Translations under genes and position numbers: made by a program
Notes under the pieces: generated by a model
Told to the model about the DNA's origin: nothing
What the model saw: only the letters and a program-made list of their open reading frames with translations
The model's database searches: none
NCBI GenBank assembly: GCA_049347715.1
Contig: CP186339.1
Coordinates: 434,001 to 498,000 of the forward strand
Direction of reading: 5' to 3'
Length of the DNA stretch: 64,000 nucleotides
DNA from: Thalassotalea_B piscium_A
GTDB taxonomy: Bacteria > Pseudomonadota > Gammaproteobacteria > Enterobacterales > Alteromonadaceae
Part shown: positions 15,276-23,917 of the stretch, piece by piece
Layout: every line of letters begins with the position of its first letter
How positions within the stretch are numbered: position 1 is the first letter of the stretch

Positions 15276-17585
15276 TTATTTATTCATTAAATTCGTTTTA
15301 AAATACTGAGTCATCATCGTTTTGATATGTAAAGTGGTGCCAGCACCTTCATAAAGTCCGTGAGTACGATTAGGGTAAGACATAAAGTCAAACTGACGGT
15401 TATGCTTAACTAACTCATTAATTAAGCGCTCAGAGCCTTGATAATGAACATTATCATCGCCTGTACCATGAATTAATAGCAACTTACCTTGCAAGTTTTT
15501 AGCATAAGTTATTGGAGAACCCTTTTTATAGCCTTCTTCGTATTCAGGGAGTAAACCTGAATAACGTTCTTGGTAAATCGTATCGTAAAGCTTTTGATCT
15601 GGTACTGGAGCCAGTGAGATACCTACATGATACTGTTCAGGATAGCGGAACATCATATTAAGTGTCATAGAGCCACCACCAGAATGTCCCCAAATACCAA
15701 CACGATTAGTGTCAATATAATCCCAACGTTTAGCCATTGCTTTTAACGCATCAGATTGATCACGAGAAGATAATACACCAACAGCACCATAAACTTGCTT
15801 GCGCCATTCTCTACCTTTAGGCGCTCTTGTACCACGGTTATCAATAGAGGCTAGAATATACCCTTGGTCTGCTAACATTTGATCCCAAAGGTAAGCATTA
15901 CCTCGCCATCTGTCTTGAACCGTTTGTCCCCACGCTTCACCATACACATAAAAAATGATTGGGTACTTTTTAGTTGGATCAAAGTTTGCTGGGCGCGTGA
16001 TGTAGCCATCAAGTACTACGCCGTCTTGTGCTTTTACTTGGAAAAATTCTGTTTTAGCGATTTTAAGCTTAGCTAATTTTTCAATGAGTGCTTTGTTGTC
16101 CATCATCATGTGTTTTGTTTGATGACCTTCAACTTTAATTAATCGTTTTTGTGTTGGTTGGTCAAATGTTGAAAATGAATGAATTGCCCATTGGCCATCT
16201 TCAGACATTTGATAGCTGTTAGAACCAGCAAATGAGTCAGGAGTAACTTGTTCATTAACTATGCTGGCATCTAATTTACTTCTAAACAAATAGCGTTGAG
16301 CAACATTTTTCGGTGAAGCAATGTAGTATAACCAGCCATTTTTTTCGTCAACAGCTTCAATGCTTACGGTATCAAATTCGCCTGGTGTTAGGTCTAATTT
16401 AGTTTTGCCGTCACGTGATATTTTGTAAAAATGACGCCAGCCGCTAGTTTCACTTGTCCAGATAAAGAACTGTCCGTTTTCAATCCATTTAGCATCCGTA
16501 ATGCCATCAAGGAAGTATTCGTCTTTTTCCGTATAAATTTTGGTTACTTTACCCGTTGATGCATTAGTTAGGTAAAGGTTATCGGTATCTTGTTTGCGAT
16601 TTAAATGCTGAACTAATATTTCTTCACTATTACCACTCCAGTTCATACGAGGAATGTACATGTCACGTGAATTATTAGGTAATTGGCTCCAAACTGTTTT
16701 TGCTGTTGATAAATCAACAATGCCTATTTTAGCGAGTGCGTTAGTCTCACCTACTTTTGGATACGGAAATTTAGTAATGGTTGGGTAAAGTTCATCAGTA
16801 TTGTTAATCATGATAAAGTCTTTACTGCCGTTAGTATCAAGTTGCCAATAAGCGATTTTACTATCGTCAGGGCTCCATCTGAAACCGTCTTTTATCGTGA
16901 ACTCTTCTTCGTAAACCCAATCAAACAAGCCGTTGATTATGCCTTGTCCGGCGTCATGGGTTAGTTGTTTAATCTTGTTGTTTGCAAGCGTTTCTACGTA
17001 AATGTTATTTTCAAATACATAAGCGACTTTGCTGGCATCAGATGAAAATTTAGCAAACATTAAGGTGCTAGGTTTTGCTAATTTGCCACCTAGTTTAGTG
17101 AGTTGATTATTGGCAAGGTTTAATACCCAGTAATCACCACGACTATTAGAACGCCACACACGTTTGCTGTTTGTGTAAATGAGTAGTTTTTGTTTGTCAT
17201 TTGACCAAATATAATCATTAATGGTGAGAGGTTTTTCTTCTCCTTTAGGGATTAATTGTTCAGCACTGATTAATACTTTGCGGGCTAAGGTTTCAGGATT
17301 GTAGATAACAATATCTTTACCAATACTTTTCTCTTTACCTGCGTCATCTGTTTTTTTCGATGCTGAATTTTCTACGGCAGTATATCCTGAACCGTCAGCT
17401 AACCAACGAATACGTCCAATATAGTCGGAACTAAATGCGTTATCTTGATAAATTTTTTCAACGGTTAGTTGTGGATTCATGGCATTATCTTTAGTGGGAG
17501 TTGTATTATTTTTTAAGGTACTTTGACAAGCAGCTAATGACAGAGCAATACCTGTTAAGGTTATCCATTGAACAATTTTTTTCAT
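15276..17585 (-). CDS. DPP IV-type S9 peptidase lipoprotein
   Basis: This 769-residue serine peptidase has a lipobox LAAC (Cys20), an N-terminal eight-bladed propeller-like DPP IV domain (about 60-530) and a C-terminal alpha/beta hydrolase domain. The nucleophile is Ser635 in WGHSGGG, the Asp pair at 710-711 is in HGTGDDNVH, and the catalytic His742 is in NRTHGL. The pattern WVYEEEF in the propeller matches the double-Glu motif that binds the substrate N-terminus in dipeptidyl peptidases. It should cleave dipeptides after proline or alanine in the periplasm or at the cell surface. The ATG at 17585 is the only start that gives a signal peptide. Confidence 0.93.
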   Translation of the reverse strand: MKKIVQWITLTGIALSLAACQSTLKNNTTPTKDNAMNPQLTVEKIYQDNAFSSDYIGRIRWLADGSGYTAVENSASKKTDDAGKEKSIGKDIVIYNPETLARKVLISAEQLIPKGEEKPLTINDYIWSNDKQKLLIYTNSKRVWRSNSRGDYWVLNLANNQLTKLGGKLAKPSTLMFAKFSSDASKVAYVFENNIYVETLANNKIKQLTHDAGQGIINGLFDWVYEEEFTIKDGFRWSPDDSKIAYWQLDTNGSKDFIMINNTDELYPTITKFPYPKVGETNALAKIGIVDLSTAKTVWSQLPNNSRDMYIPRMNWSGNSEEILVQHLNRKQDTDNLYLTNASTGKVTKIYTEKDEYFLDGITDAKWIENGQFFIWTSETSGWRHFYKISRDGKTKLDLTPGEFDTVSIEAVDEKNGWLYYIASPKNVAQRYLFRSKLDASIVNEQVTPDSFAGSNSYQMSEDGQWAIHSFSTFDQPTQKRLIKVEGHQTKHMMMDNKALIEKLAKLKIAKTEFFQVKAQDGVVLDGYITRPANFDPTKKYPIIFYVYGEAWGQTVQDRWRGNAYLWDQMLADQGYILASIDNRGTRAPKGREWRKQVYGAVGVLSSRDQSDALKAMAKRWDYIDTNRVGIWGHSGGGSMTLNMMFRYPEQYHVGISLAPVPDQKLYDTIYQERYSGLLPEYEEGYKKGSPITYAKNLQGKLLLIHGTGDDNVHYQGSERLINELVKHNRQFDFMSYPNRTHGLYEGAGTTLHIKTMMTQYFKTNLMNK

Positions 17586-17771
17586 TTCATCTCAACGTCA
17601 ATTAAATTTGATAAGGCACTTTAAATTGTATACAAAATTTTCGCAATGTAGTTGGTCGAAAATATATTGCTATTTATCCGACATCTTATTGAAATAATCG
17701 AACATGCCCCAATTTAATAGCAATTATGAATCCTCTTAATCTGATATTTACTGTTAATAAAAAGGTGAACT

Positions 17772-18716
17772 ATGCTAAAAGCGCTGGAAATAACTGCATT
17801 AAAGAAAGTCTATAAAGGTGGCTTTGAAGCGTTAAAAGGTATTAATTTAACGGTGAATGAAGGCGATTTTTTTGCATTGTTAGGTCCTAACGGGGCCGGT
17901 AAATCTACCACTATTGGTGTGATGACATCATTGGTAAATAAAACGTCTGGGCAAGTGAAAATATTTGGCTATGATATAGATACTGATTTGGAAACAGCCA
18001 AAAGTTATATCGGGCTAGTTCCACAGGAATTTAACTTTAATCAGTTTGAATCTTTAACAACCATTTTAGTTAATCAAGCAGGTTATTATGGGGTGGAAAG
18101 AGCTCTGGCATATAAAAGAGCGGAAAAATATTTAAAGCAGCTTGATTTATGGGAAAAACGAGACGCGGCTGCACGTATGCTGTCTGGTGGTATGAAAAGG
18201 CGTTTAATGATTGCTCGTGCGTTAATGCATGAACCTAAAATGTTGATACTCGATGAACCAACTGCGGGTGTTGATATTGAGTTACGTCGTTCAATGTGGG
18301 ACTTTTTGCGAGAATTAAATCAGCAAGGGATCACTATTATTTTGACTACTCATTATTTAGAAGAGGCTGAAATGCTTTGTCGAAATATTGCGATTATTGA
18401 CTCTGGTATTATTGTTGAAAATACCTCTATGAAAGCATTATTAGCGCAACTCGATGTGGAGACTTTTGTCTTAGATCACTCAGCAGCCAAGCTACCCCCT
18501 CAATTATCAGGTTTTAGTTATCGCTCAATAGATGAACATACTTTAGAGATTGACGTAAAAAAATCACAAAGTATCAATCAGGTCTTTACGCAATTAACAG
18601 AGCAAGAGGTTGAGGTTAAAAGTATGCGTAACAAATCAAACCGGTTAGAAGAATTATTTGTCACTCTTGTGGGGAATGGGCAATCATCGACCAAGAAAGA
18701 ACAAGGGGCTAAATAA
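17772..18716 (+). CDS. ABC-2 exporter ATP-binding protein (YadG type)
   Basis: This 314-residue ATPase has Walker A GPNGAGKST (38-46), the signature LSGGMKRRL (about 140-148) and Walker B MLILDEPTAG. Residues after about 225 form the C-terminal extension common in ABC-2 exporters. Its stop overlaps the start of the permease gene by one base (TAATG), so the two are translationally coupled. It resembles YadG of E. coli; substrate unknown. Confidence 0.92.
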   Translation: MLKALEITALKKVYKGGFEALKGINLTVNEGDFFALLGPNGAGKSTTIGVMTSLVNKTSGQVKIFGYDIDTDLETAKSYIGLVPQEFNFNQFESLTTILVNQAGYYGVERALAYKRAEKYLKQLDLWEKRDAAARMLSGGMKRRLMIARALMHEPKMLILDEPTAGVDIELRRSMWDFLRELNQQGITIILTTHYLEEAEMLCRNIAIIDSGIIVENTSMKALLAQLDVETFVLDHSAAKLPPQLSGFSYRSIDEHTLEIDVKKSQSINQVFTQLTEQEVEVKSMRNKSNRLEELFVTLVGNGQSSTKKEQGAK

Positions 18717-19489
18717 TGTCTTCAACAAGAAATATCGTTGCATTAAAAAGTATTTTATATAAAGAAACACACCGTTTTTTACGTATTTGGGTTCAAACCT
18801 TAGTTCCACCAGCAATTACTATCAGTTTATATTTTGTCATTTTTGGGTCATTAATTGGTTCTCGTATTGGTGAAATGGGAGGCGTAGATTATATGTCTTT
18901 TATTGTACCTGGATTAATTATGATGAGTGTTATTACTAATTCATATTCTAATGTGGCCAGTTCATTTTTTAGTGCTAAATGGCAACGTAATGTTGAAGAA
19001 ATGCTTGTGGCGCCAGTACCTAATTGGGTAATTGTTGCCGGCTATGTTGGCGGTGGGATGGCACGGGGTATCTTGGTCGGCTTGATAGTCACCTTAGTTT
19101 CCTTGTTTTTCGTTGATATACAAATTCATAATGTTTGGGTCGTGATTGCTACGGTCAGTTTAACGTCGGCAACATTTGCATTAGGTGGTTTAATTAATGC
19201 TATCTTTGCGGGAAGTTTTGATGATATTTCTATCATACCGACCTTTATTTTAACGCCGCTAACTTACTTAGGTGGTGTCTTTTACTCAATAAGTTTATTG
19301 CCTGAGTTTTGGCAAGGTGTCTCTCAAATTAACCCGATTGTCTATATGGTAAATGCTTTTCGATACGGTTTTTTAGGCATTTCGGATGTGAGTCTTACCA
19401 TAGCGTTTAGCGTACTTTCTGTGTTTATTGTGACATTATTTACCATTGCTATGGTGCTTATCACAAAAGGTATAGGACTACGAAGCTAG
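18716..19489 (+). CDS. ABC-2 exporter permease (YadH type)
   Basis: This 257-residue membrane protein has about six hydrophobic spans and the ABC-2 permease signature near the C-terminus (LTYLGGVFYSISLLP, then INPIVYMVNAFRYGFLG). It pairs with the preceding ATPase through a one-base stop/start overlap. The partner half-transporter probably works as a homodimer with two ATPases. E. coli YadH is the closest named relative I recall; its substrate is also unknown. Confidence 0.92.
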   Translation: MSSTRNIVALKSILYKETHRFLRIWVQTLVPPAITISLYFVIFGSLIGSRIGEMGGVDYMSFIVPGLIMMSVITNSYSNVASSFFSAKWQRNVEEMLVAPVPNWVIVAGYVGGGMARGILVGLIVTLVSLFFVDIQIHNVWVVIATVSLTSATFALGGLINAIFAGSFDDISIIPTFILTPLTYLGGVFYSISLLPEFWQGVSQINPIVYMVNAFRYGFLGISDVSLTIAFSVLSVFIVTLFTIAMVLITKGIGLRS

Positions 19490-19506
19490 GATATGAGTAT
19501 TAATTA

Positions 19507-20193
19507 ATGACAAATACAGTAGTGATAGGTGACTCAAAAGCGATTGTTACTAATCAACCCGGTATTCATGAAAAGCTTGAAAAAATAGTACATAAGCATT
19601 TAGCTCATCCGTCTAAAAAACCGGTACAAGTTCATACACAGGAAGCTTTTGATCGGATCAATGAACGTGTGCTGGCGCATCAAGGTGAGATTATTTTTGA
19701 TTCATGTTGCGGTGTCGGACAAAGCACTCGCTTACTTGCTAAGATGAATCCAACGGCTTTAGTGATCGGTATTGATAAGTCGGCGCATCGAATTTATCGC
19801 AATGACCAAGTGTTGGTGGATCAAACGAATACCCAGCAGGTAGATAATTTTATTTTAGATCGTGCTGACTTAAATGATTTTTATCGTCTTGCTGTTAATG
19901 CCAAGTGGCCAGTAACTCAACACTATATTCTTTATCCGAATCCTTGGCCTAAAGCTAAACATATTCAACGGCGTTGGCATGGTAGTGCAGTTTTTCCTGA
20001 AATACTTGCTTTAAGTGAAACCATAACCCTACGTAGTAACTGGCGCTTATATCTAGAAGAATTTCAGTTTGCCGCCGCATTAGCAGGTAAACATGGTGTG
20101 ATTTCTTTAGTTGAAGACCAACAGGCATTAACCCCTTTTGAAGCTAAATATCGTGCTAGTGGACAAGAATGTTGGCAGTTAAGTATTAAATAG
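19507..20193 (+). CDS. TrmB-like SAM-dependent methyltransferase
   Basis: This 228-residue protein has a SAM-binding motif DSCCGVGQST (about residues 59-68) and a YPNPWPKAKHIQRRWHG segment, a variant of the PDPWPKKRHxKRR motif that marks tRNA (guanine-N7) methyltransferases. The first 55 residues differ from canonical TrmB, so it is probably a paralogue and not the housekeeping enzyme. It starts 17 bases after the ABC permease gene on the same strand and is probably in that operon. Substrate unknown; a tRNA or another RNA is the first guess. Confidence 0.8.
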   Translation: MTNTVVIGDSKAIVTNQPGIHEKLEKIVHKHLAHPSKKPVQVHTQEAFDRINERVLAHQGEIIFDSCCGVGQSTRLLAKMNPTALVIGIDKSAHRIYRNDQVLVDQTNTQQVDNFILDRADLNDFYRLAVNAKWPVTQHYILYPNPWPKAKHIQRRWHGSAVFPEILALSETITLRSNWRLYLEEFQFAAALAGKHGVISLVEDQQALTPFEAKYRASGQECWQLSIK

Positions 20194-20340
20194 TGAAAAA
20201 AACTAAATATTGGTAAATACCCACATTTTATATTAAATGAAAACAATCTGAATTTATAAAACTCATGTAATATCAATTAATTATGTTTTGGCGTGAATAT
20301 TGATAGTTGTTAGGTATATTTATTTATAAGGAAGAATAAA

Positions 20341-20439
20341 ATGACTAACAATATTAAAAAAAACGTATTAATGATGGCATTTAGTAGCTTAGTTTTGATT
20401 GAATTAGCATTAGTATATCTTGCATCATTGGTGGCATAA
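20341..20439 (+). CDS. 32-residue single-pass membrane peptide
   Basis: A short frame MTNNIKKN followed by about 22 hydrophobic residues (VLMMAFSSLVLIELALVYLASL) ends after VA. It has a strong AAGGA ribosome-binding site 8 bases before the ATG. Charge pattern (two lysines then a hydrophobic helix) fits a small inner-membrane protein with N-terminus inside. It lies alone between the TrmB-like gene and panP. Below normal annotation size; no homologue is recalled. Confidence 0.55.
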   Translation: MTNNIKKNVLMMAFSSLVLIELALVYLASLVA

Positions 20440-20550
20440 CTTGTAATTATCGTGAAAAATACAAGACATTTACGTTAAATTTTATTAAAGTGCCGCTCTT
20501 ATTATAAATAGTTTCAGCTTATCCTATTTGAGGTCGGCTGTATTAAGTGA

Positions 20551-22197
20551 ATGTCTATGACGGCTAATAAATATGCGGCTAAAGCAACTGCGACTGAAGA
20601 ATCCCTGCATCGTATTTTTACCATTCCTGAAGCGCCAGAGTCCACGTTAGGGCGTATTGAACAAGAAATTTCCCAGAATCTCGCTGGTTTTCTTGGTGAT
20701 CATATTGTCGCGAAAGATCATTTATTAACATCCATAGAAAAAGACTTTGCCTGCTCAGCAATTCCTGAAGATCCAATGTATGTGTCTGATCACATGCATC
20801 ATTTGCTTGAAAAGTTAGTGGCTCAGTCAGTTCATACCTCAAGCCCCAGTTTTATCGGGCATATGACATCTGCACTTCCTTATTTTATTCTACCCCTTTC
20901 TAAGTTAATGGTAGGGTTAAACCAAAACCTGGTAAAAATTGAAACGTCTAAAGCATTTACTCCGCTAGAGAGACAAGTGCTAGGCATGATGCATCGTTTA
21001 GTTTATCAAGAAGACGATAGCTTTTATAAACGCTGGATGCATAGTGCTAAACATTCACTTGGTGCCTTTTGTTCAGGTGGTACGGTTGCCAATATTACTG
21101 CTTTATGGGTTGCTAGAAATAATTTACTTAAGCCTGAAGGCAGCTTTAAAGGTATAGCTCAGCAGGGCTTATTTGCCGCACTTAATCATTATAAATACAA
21201 TGGCATGGCGATATTAGTTTCTAGTCGTGGTCATTATTCATTAAAAAAATCGGCCGATGTACTCGGTATTGGTCGAGACAGTGTTATAGCTATCCCTACA
21301 GATGAAAATAACCGCATTGATTGTATAAAGTTACGAGAAAAATGCCTTGAGTTACAACAGCAAAATATTGCTATTTTAAGTATTGTCGGGGTTGCTGGTA
21401 CTACGGAAACCGGTAATGTTGATCCTCTGGACAAAATGGCTGTGATAGCTCAAGAATTTAAATGTCACTTTCATGTTGATGCCGCTTGGGGTGGTGCAAC
21501 CTTATTATCTAATCAACATCGTAATATTCTAAAAGGTGTTGAATTAGCTGATTCAGTAACGATTGACGCTCATAAGCAAATGTATGTTCCTATGGGGGCG
21601 GGTCTTGTTGTGTTTAAAAACCCATCGTCTGCTACTGCAATTGAACATCATGCAGAATATATCTTACGTAAAGGCTCAAAAGATTTAGGTTCACATACCC
21701 TTGAAGGTTCAAGACCGGGTATGGCGATGCTAGTGTATGCGAGTTTGCATATTATTAGTCGTCCAGGTTATGAATTATTAATTAATCAAAGCATTGATAA
21801 AGCAAATTATTATGCAAATTTGATTGAAGAACATGATGATTTTGAACTTATTACTAAACCGGAATTATGTTTGTTAACTTATCGATATAATCCAAAACAA
21901 GTACAAAATTACCTACAGCGCTGTAATGAAAAAGAAGAGCAAACAGTCAATCAATTGCTGGATCAACTGACTAAATTTATTCAAAAACGCCAACGGGAAA
22001 ATGGTAAATCATTTGTTTCTCGTACGCGTATAGAAGTGAGTAAATATCATAACCGAAAAACATTGGTGTTTCGTGTTGTCTTAGCCAATCCACTGACAAC
22101 GAAAGAAATTCTCAATGATATCCTTCAAGAACAAGCGGAATTAGCACAAGAAAGCATTAAGTTTTTACCAGACCTTGTTGAAAAAGCTTCAAAGTAG
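20551..22197 (+). CDS. panP: PLP-dependent aspartate 1-decarboxylase
   Basis: This 548-residue group II decarboxylase makes beta-alanine from aspartate, the precursor joined to pantoate by PanC. The PLP lysine is Lys342 in DAHKQMYVP, preceded by the HVDAAWGG metal-sheet motif that binds the pyridine ring. The protein matches PanP of Vibrio and relatives, which replaces the pyruvoyl enzyme PanD. panB and panC lie about 1 to 4 kb downstream on the other strand, which supports the assignment. Alternative: a glutamate decarboxylase-like enzyme. Start: ATG GTG-free frame beginning at 20551, with no better Shine-Dalgarno nearby; an ATG two codons later is equally possible. Confidence 0.9.
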   Translation: MSMTANKYAAKATATEESLHRIFTIPEAPESTLGRIEQEISQNLAGFLGDHIVAKDHLLTSIEKDFACSAIPEDPMYVSDHMHHLLEKLVAQSVHTSSPSFIGHMTSALPYFILPLSKLMVGLNQNLVKIETSKAFTPLERQVLGMMHRLVYQEDDSFYKRWMHSAKHSLGAFCSGGTVANITALWVARNNLLKPEGSFKGIAQQGLFAALNHYKYNGMAILVSSRGHYSLKKSADVLGIGRDSVIAIPTDENNRIDCIKLREKCLELQQQNIAILSIVGVAGTTETGNVDPLDKMAVIAQEFKCHFHVDAAWGGATLLSNQHRNILKGVELADSVTIDAHKQMYVPMGAGLVVFKNPSSATAIEHHAEYILRKGSKDLGSHTLEGSRPGMAMLVYASLHIISRPGYELLINQSIDKANYYANLIEEHDDFELITKPELCLLTYRYNPKQVQNYLQRCNEKEEQTVNQLLDQLTKFIQKRQRENGKSFVSRTRIEVSKYHNRKTLVFRVVLANPLTTKEILNDILQEQAELAQESIKFLPDLVEKASK

Positions 22198-22225
22198 GGC
22201 GTTTTTTCGTGAGGTGGGAATAAAA

Positions 22226-22306
22226 ATGTTCGACGTTAGCTTTCGTTTTAAAGAAAAACAACATTTCGATTTGGTTGTTGATAATGATGTAAGTCATTGG
22301 TTTTAA
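22226..22306 (+). CDS. Candidate 26-residue ORF after panP
   Basis: A frame beginning MFDVSFRFKEKQHF and ending in HWF follows panP by 28 bases. GAGGTGGGA stands 6-8 bases before its ATG, which is a good ribosome-binding site. There is no recognised homologue and the reading is short, so it may be fortuitous. Confidence 0.3.
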   Translation: MFDVSFRFKEKQHFDLVVDNDVSHWF

Positions 22307-22439
22307 GTGAATAATATTTTATTTGGCTTGTTGTTCTTTTTTATTTTGTTTCGTTTGCTCACTAAACGTAAGTATCTTGCTTTCTTTTTGTAACTTGTTG
22401 TGTAATAATTCTGCTGTACTTACCAAACGGGAGAGTGTT

Positions 22440-22589
22440 ATGCAGTGCACTGAGAGTCAATATACATCTACTCAAGTAAATGAAAAAAATTATGATGCGG
22501 ATGCTGTTGAGCAACAATTAGCTCAAGCACACGAAGAGATCGCAGATCTTAAGCTACAAATTATGTGGTTAGAGCGCTCATACGAATAA
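22440..22589 (+). CDS. 49-residue coiled-coil protein, unknown function
   Basis: The ATG at 22440 is preceded by GGGAGAG and gives a short, acidic protein whose second half (DAVEQQLAQAHEEIADLKLQ) is a clear coiled coil ending in MWLERSYE. It ends just before a strong terminator, so it is very likely expressed. Size and layout recall SlyX-like small coiled-coil proteins, but I do not see the SlyX signature. The longer in-frame version from 22323 is a poor choice because its hydrophobic N-terminus has no ribosome-binding site. Confidence 0.65.
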   Translation: MQCTESQYTSTQVNEKNYDADAVEQQLAQAHEEIADLKLQIMWLERSYE

Positions 22590-22600
22590 CAAATTTATAT

Positions 22601-22656
22601 AAAAAGACTAAGTAATGCCAAGTTGTTTTGCGTATTACTTGGTCTTTTTTTGTTAT
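22601..22656 (+). terminator. Strong intrinsic terminator
   Basis: AAAAAGACTAAGTAATGC pairs with GCGTATTACTTGGTCTTTTTTT over an 11-base loop, with one G-U pair and one mismatch. A run of T follows. It lies 12 bases past the 49-residue gene. Confidence 0.9.
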
Positions 22657-22967
22657 TCAGGTTGAAAGCTTTTACTCCAACTTACCTATTTGCTTCTATA
22701 ACGAATGTTATCAGCATAAATTGACTTAGTTTAGTCTTTGCTACTCTTCACCCTTTTAGCCTTGTAAAACGTTTACCTACCCCTATACGAATGAAAATGT
22801 ATTTGTTCACCCAGCATTAACATTTTTGAGTCAGAGTTAGCTCCTTTGTTTTCCCCGTCCGGACATAGATTGAAATAAAGCAGAACCAAGTGAATGAGCT
22901 AAGGTTGAACAGGTAATGGCTTAAGCCAGTATAAGTGAGAGGAGTGGCAAACTATGGAGAGAAAATG
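22657..22967. other. Intergenic region, no supported gene
   Basis: Both strands were read and no gene was found between the terminator and the panC-side hairpin. The stretch is mixed in composition with no repeats of note. Confidence 0.4.
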
Positions 22968-23010
22968 CACATGTTAACTAAAGTAAGGTAACGGCCTTAG
23001 CTAACATGTG
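22968..23010 (-). terminator. Long hairpin 3' of panC
   Basis: On the minus strand CACATGTTAGCTAAGG pairs with CTTTAGTTAACATGTG over an 11-base loop: 16 pairs including two G-U, so it is stronger as minus-strand RNA than as plus-strand RNA. GCATTTTCTC follows, a weak T-tract. It lies about 44 bases beyond the panC stop and may end or protect the operon mRNA. Confidence 0.55.
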
Positions 23011-23053
23011 ATGGTTAAATTAATGGAGGAGTTAATAAATAAAGCGATTAACA

Positions 23054-23908
23054 TCACGCTTTTGTTAATTGCACCTGTAAATTGTCAATTAATCTTGCCT
23101 TACCACAATGAGCGGCAGCTAATATCACAAGTTCAGTATCGTCTTCACTTGCAGGCTGTAATGTTTGCGCTTGTACAATATGAATATAGTCAGTTTTTAA
23201 ACCCGCATTATCAATATAGCTGGCGGCTTTTTTCGCCAAACCAATAAAGTCGGTATCATTTTGTATTTGCTCAGCTAACCAATGAATATTTTGGCTTAAT
23301 GCCGGCGCAATTTTTTTCTCTTCGTCGGTTAAATAGCTATTACGTGAACTCAATGCCAAGCCACTTTTCTCTCGAACTATGGCGACAGGGATGATAGTAA
23401 TTGGCATGGATAAGTCTTCAACCATGGTTCTAATTACTTGGACTTGTTGATAATCCTTTAAACCAAAACAAGCGACATCTGGTTGAACAATATTAAACAA
23501 TTTACAGACAACAGTAGCGACACCTCTAAAATGCCCAGGTCTACTTTCTCCGCAATAGCCCTCGGAAACATTAGGTACTTCAACGTAAGTTTGTCGATCA
23601 AGACCTTTTGGGTAAATAATATCGGGTGTCGGGGTAAACAATAAATCGGTACCCGCAGCAGCCAGTTTCTCTTGATCGGCGGCCATTGTTCTTGGGTAAT
23701 TATCTATATCTTCACCTAAACCAAATTGCATAGGATTGACAAAAATACTGGCGACGATTTTATCAGCATGCTTTTTAGCTTCAGTGATTAATGAGATATG
23801 TCCAGCATGTAAATTGCCCATTGTTGGTACAAAGGCAATAGTTAAGCCTTGTTGACGCCATGCATTAACTTGTTGGCGGATGTTTTGTATTTCATTAGTT
23901 GTATTCAT
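23054..23908 (-). CDS. panC: Pantothenate synthetase
   Basis: The 284-residue enzyme joins pantoate and beta-alanine using ATP. The class I aminoacyl-tRNA-synthetase-like motif PTMGNLHAGH (about residues 28-37) and KSGLALSSRNSYL (the KMSKS-equivalent region) are intact. It starts 9 bases after panB on the same strand and is the last gene of the dksA-panC block. beta-alanine should come from PanP, encoded on the opposite strand nearby. Confidence 0.97.
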   Translation of the reverse strand: MNTTNEIQNIRQQVNAWRQQGLTIAFVPTMGNLHAGHISLITEAKKHADKIVASIFVNPMQFGLGEDIDNYPRTMAADQEKLAAAGTDLLFTPTPDIIYPKGLDRQTYVEVPNVSEGYCGESRPGHFRGVATVVCKLFNIVQPDVACFGLKDYQQVQVIRTMVEDLSMPITIIPVAIVREKSGLALSSRNSYLTDEEKKIAPALSQNIHWLAEQIQNDTDFIGLAKKAASYIDNAGLKTDYIHIVQAQTLQPASEDDTELVILAAAHCGKARLIDNLQVQLTKA

Positions 23909-23917
23909 TTGATATCA

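Noticed and set aside
22323..22439. Longer N-terminus for the 49-residue protein
   Set aside because: The added part is hydrophobic but has no ribosome-binding site, while the internal ATG has GGGAGAG upstream.
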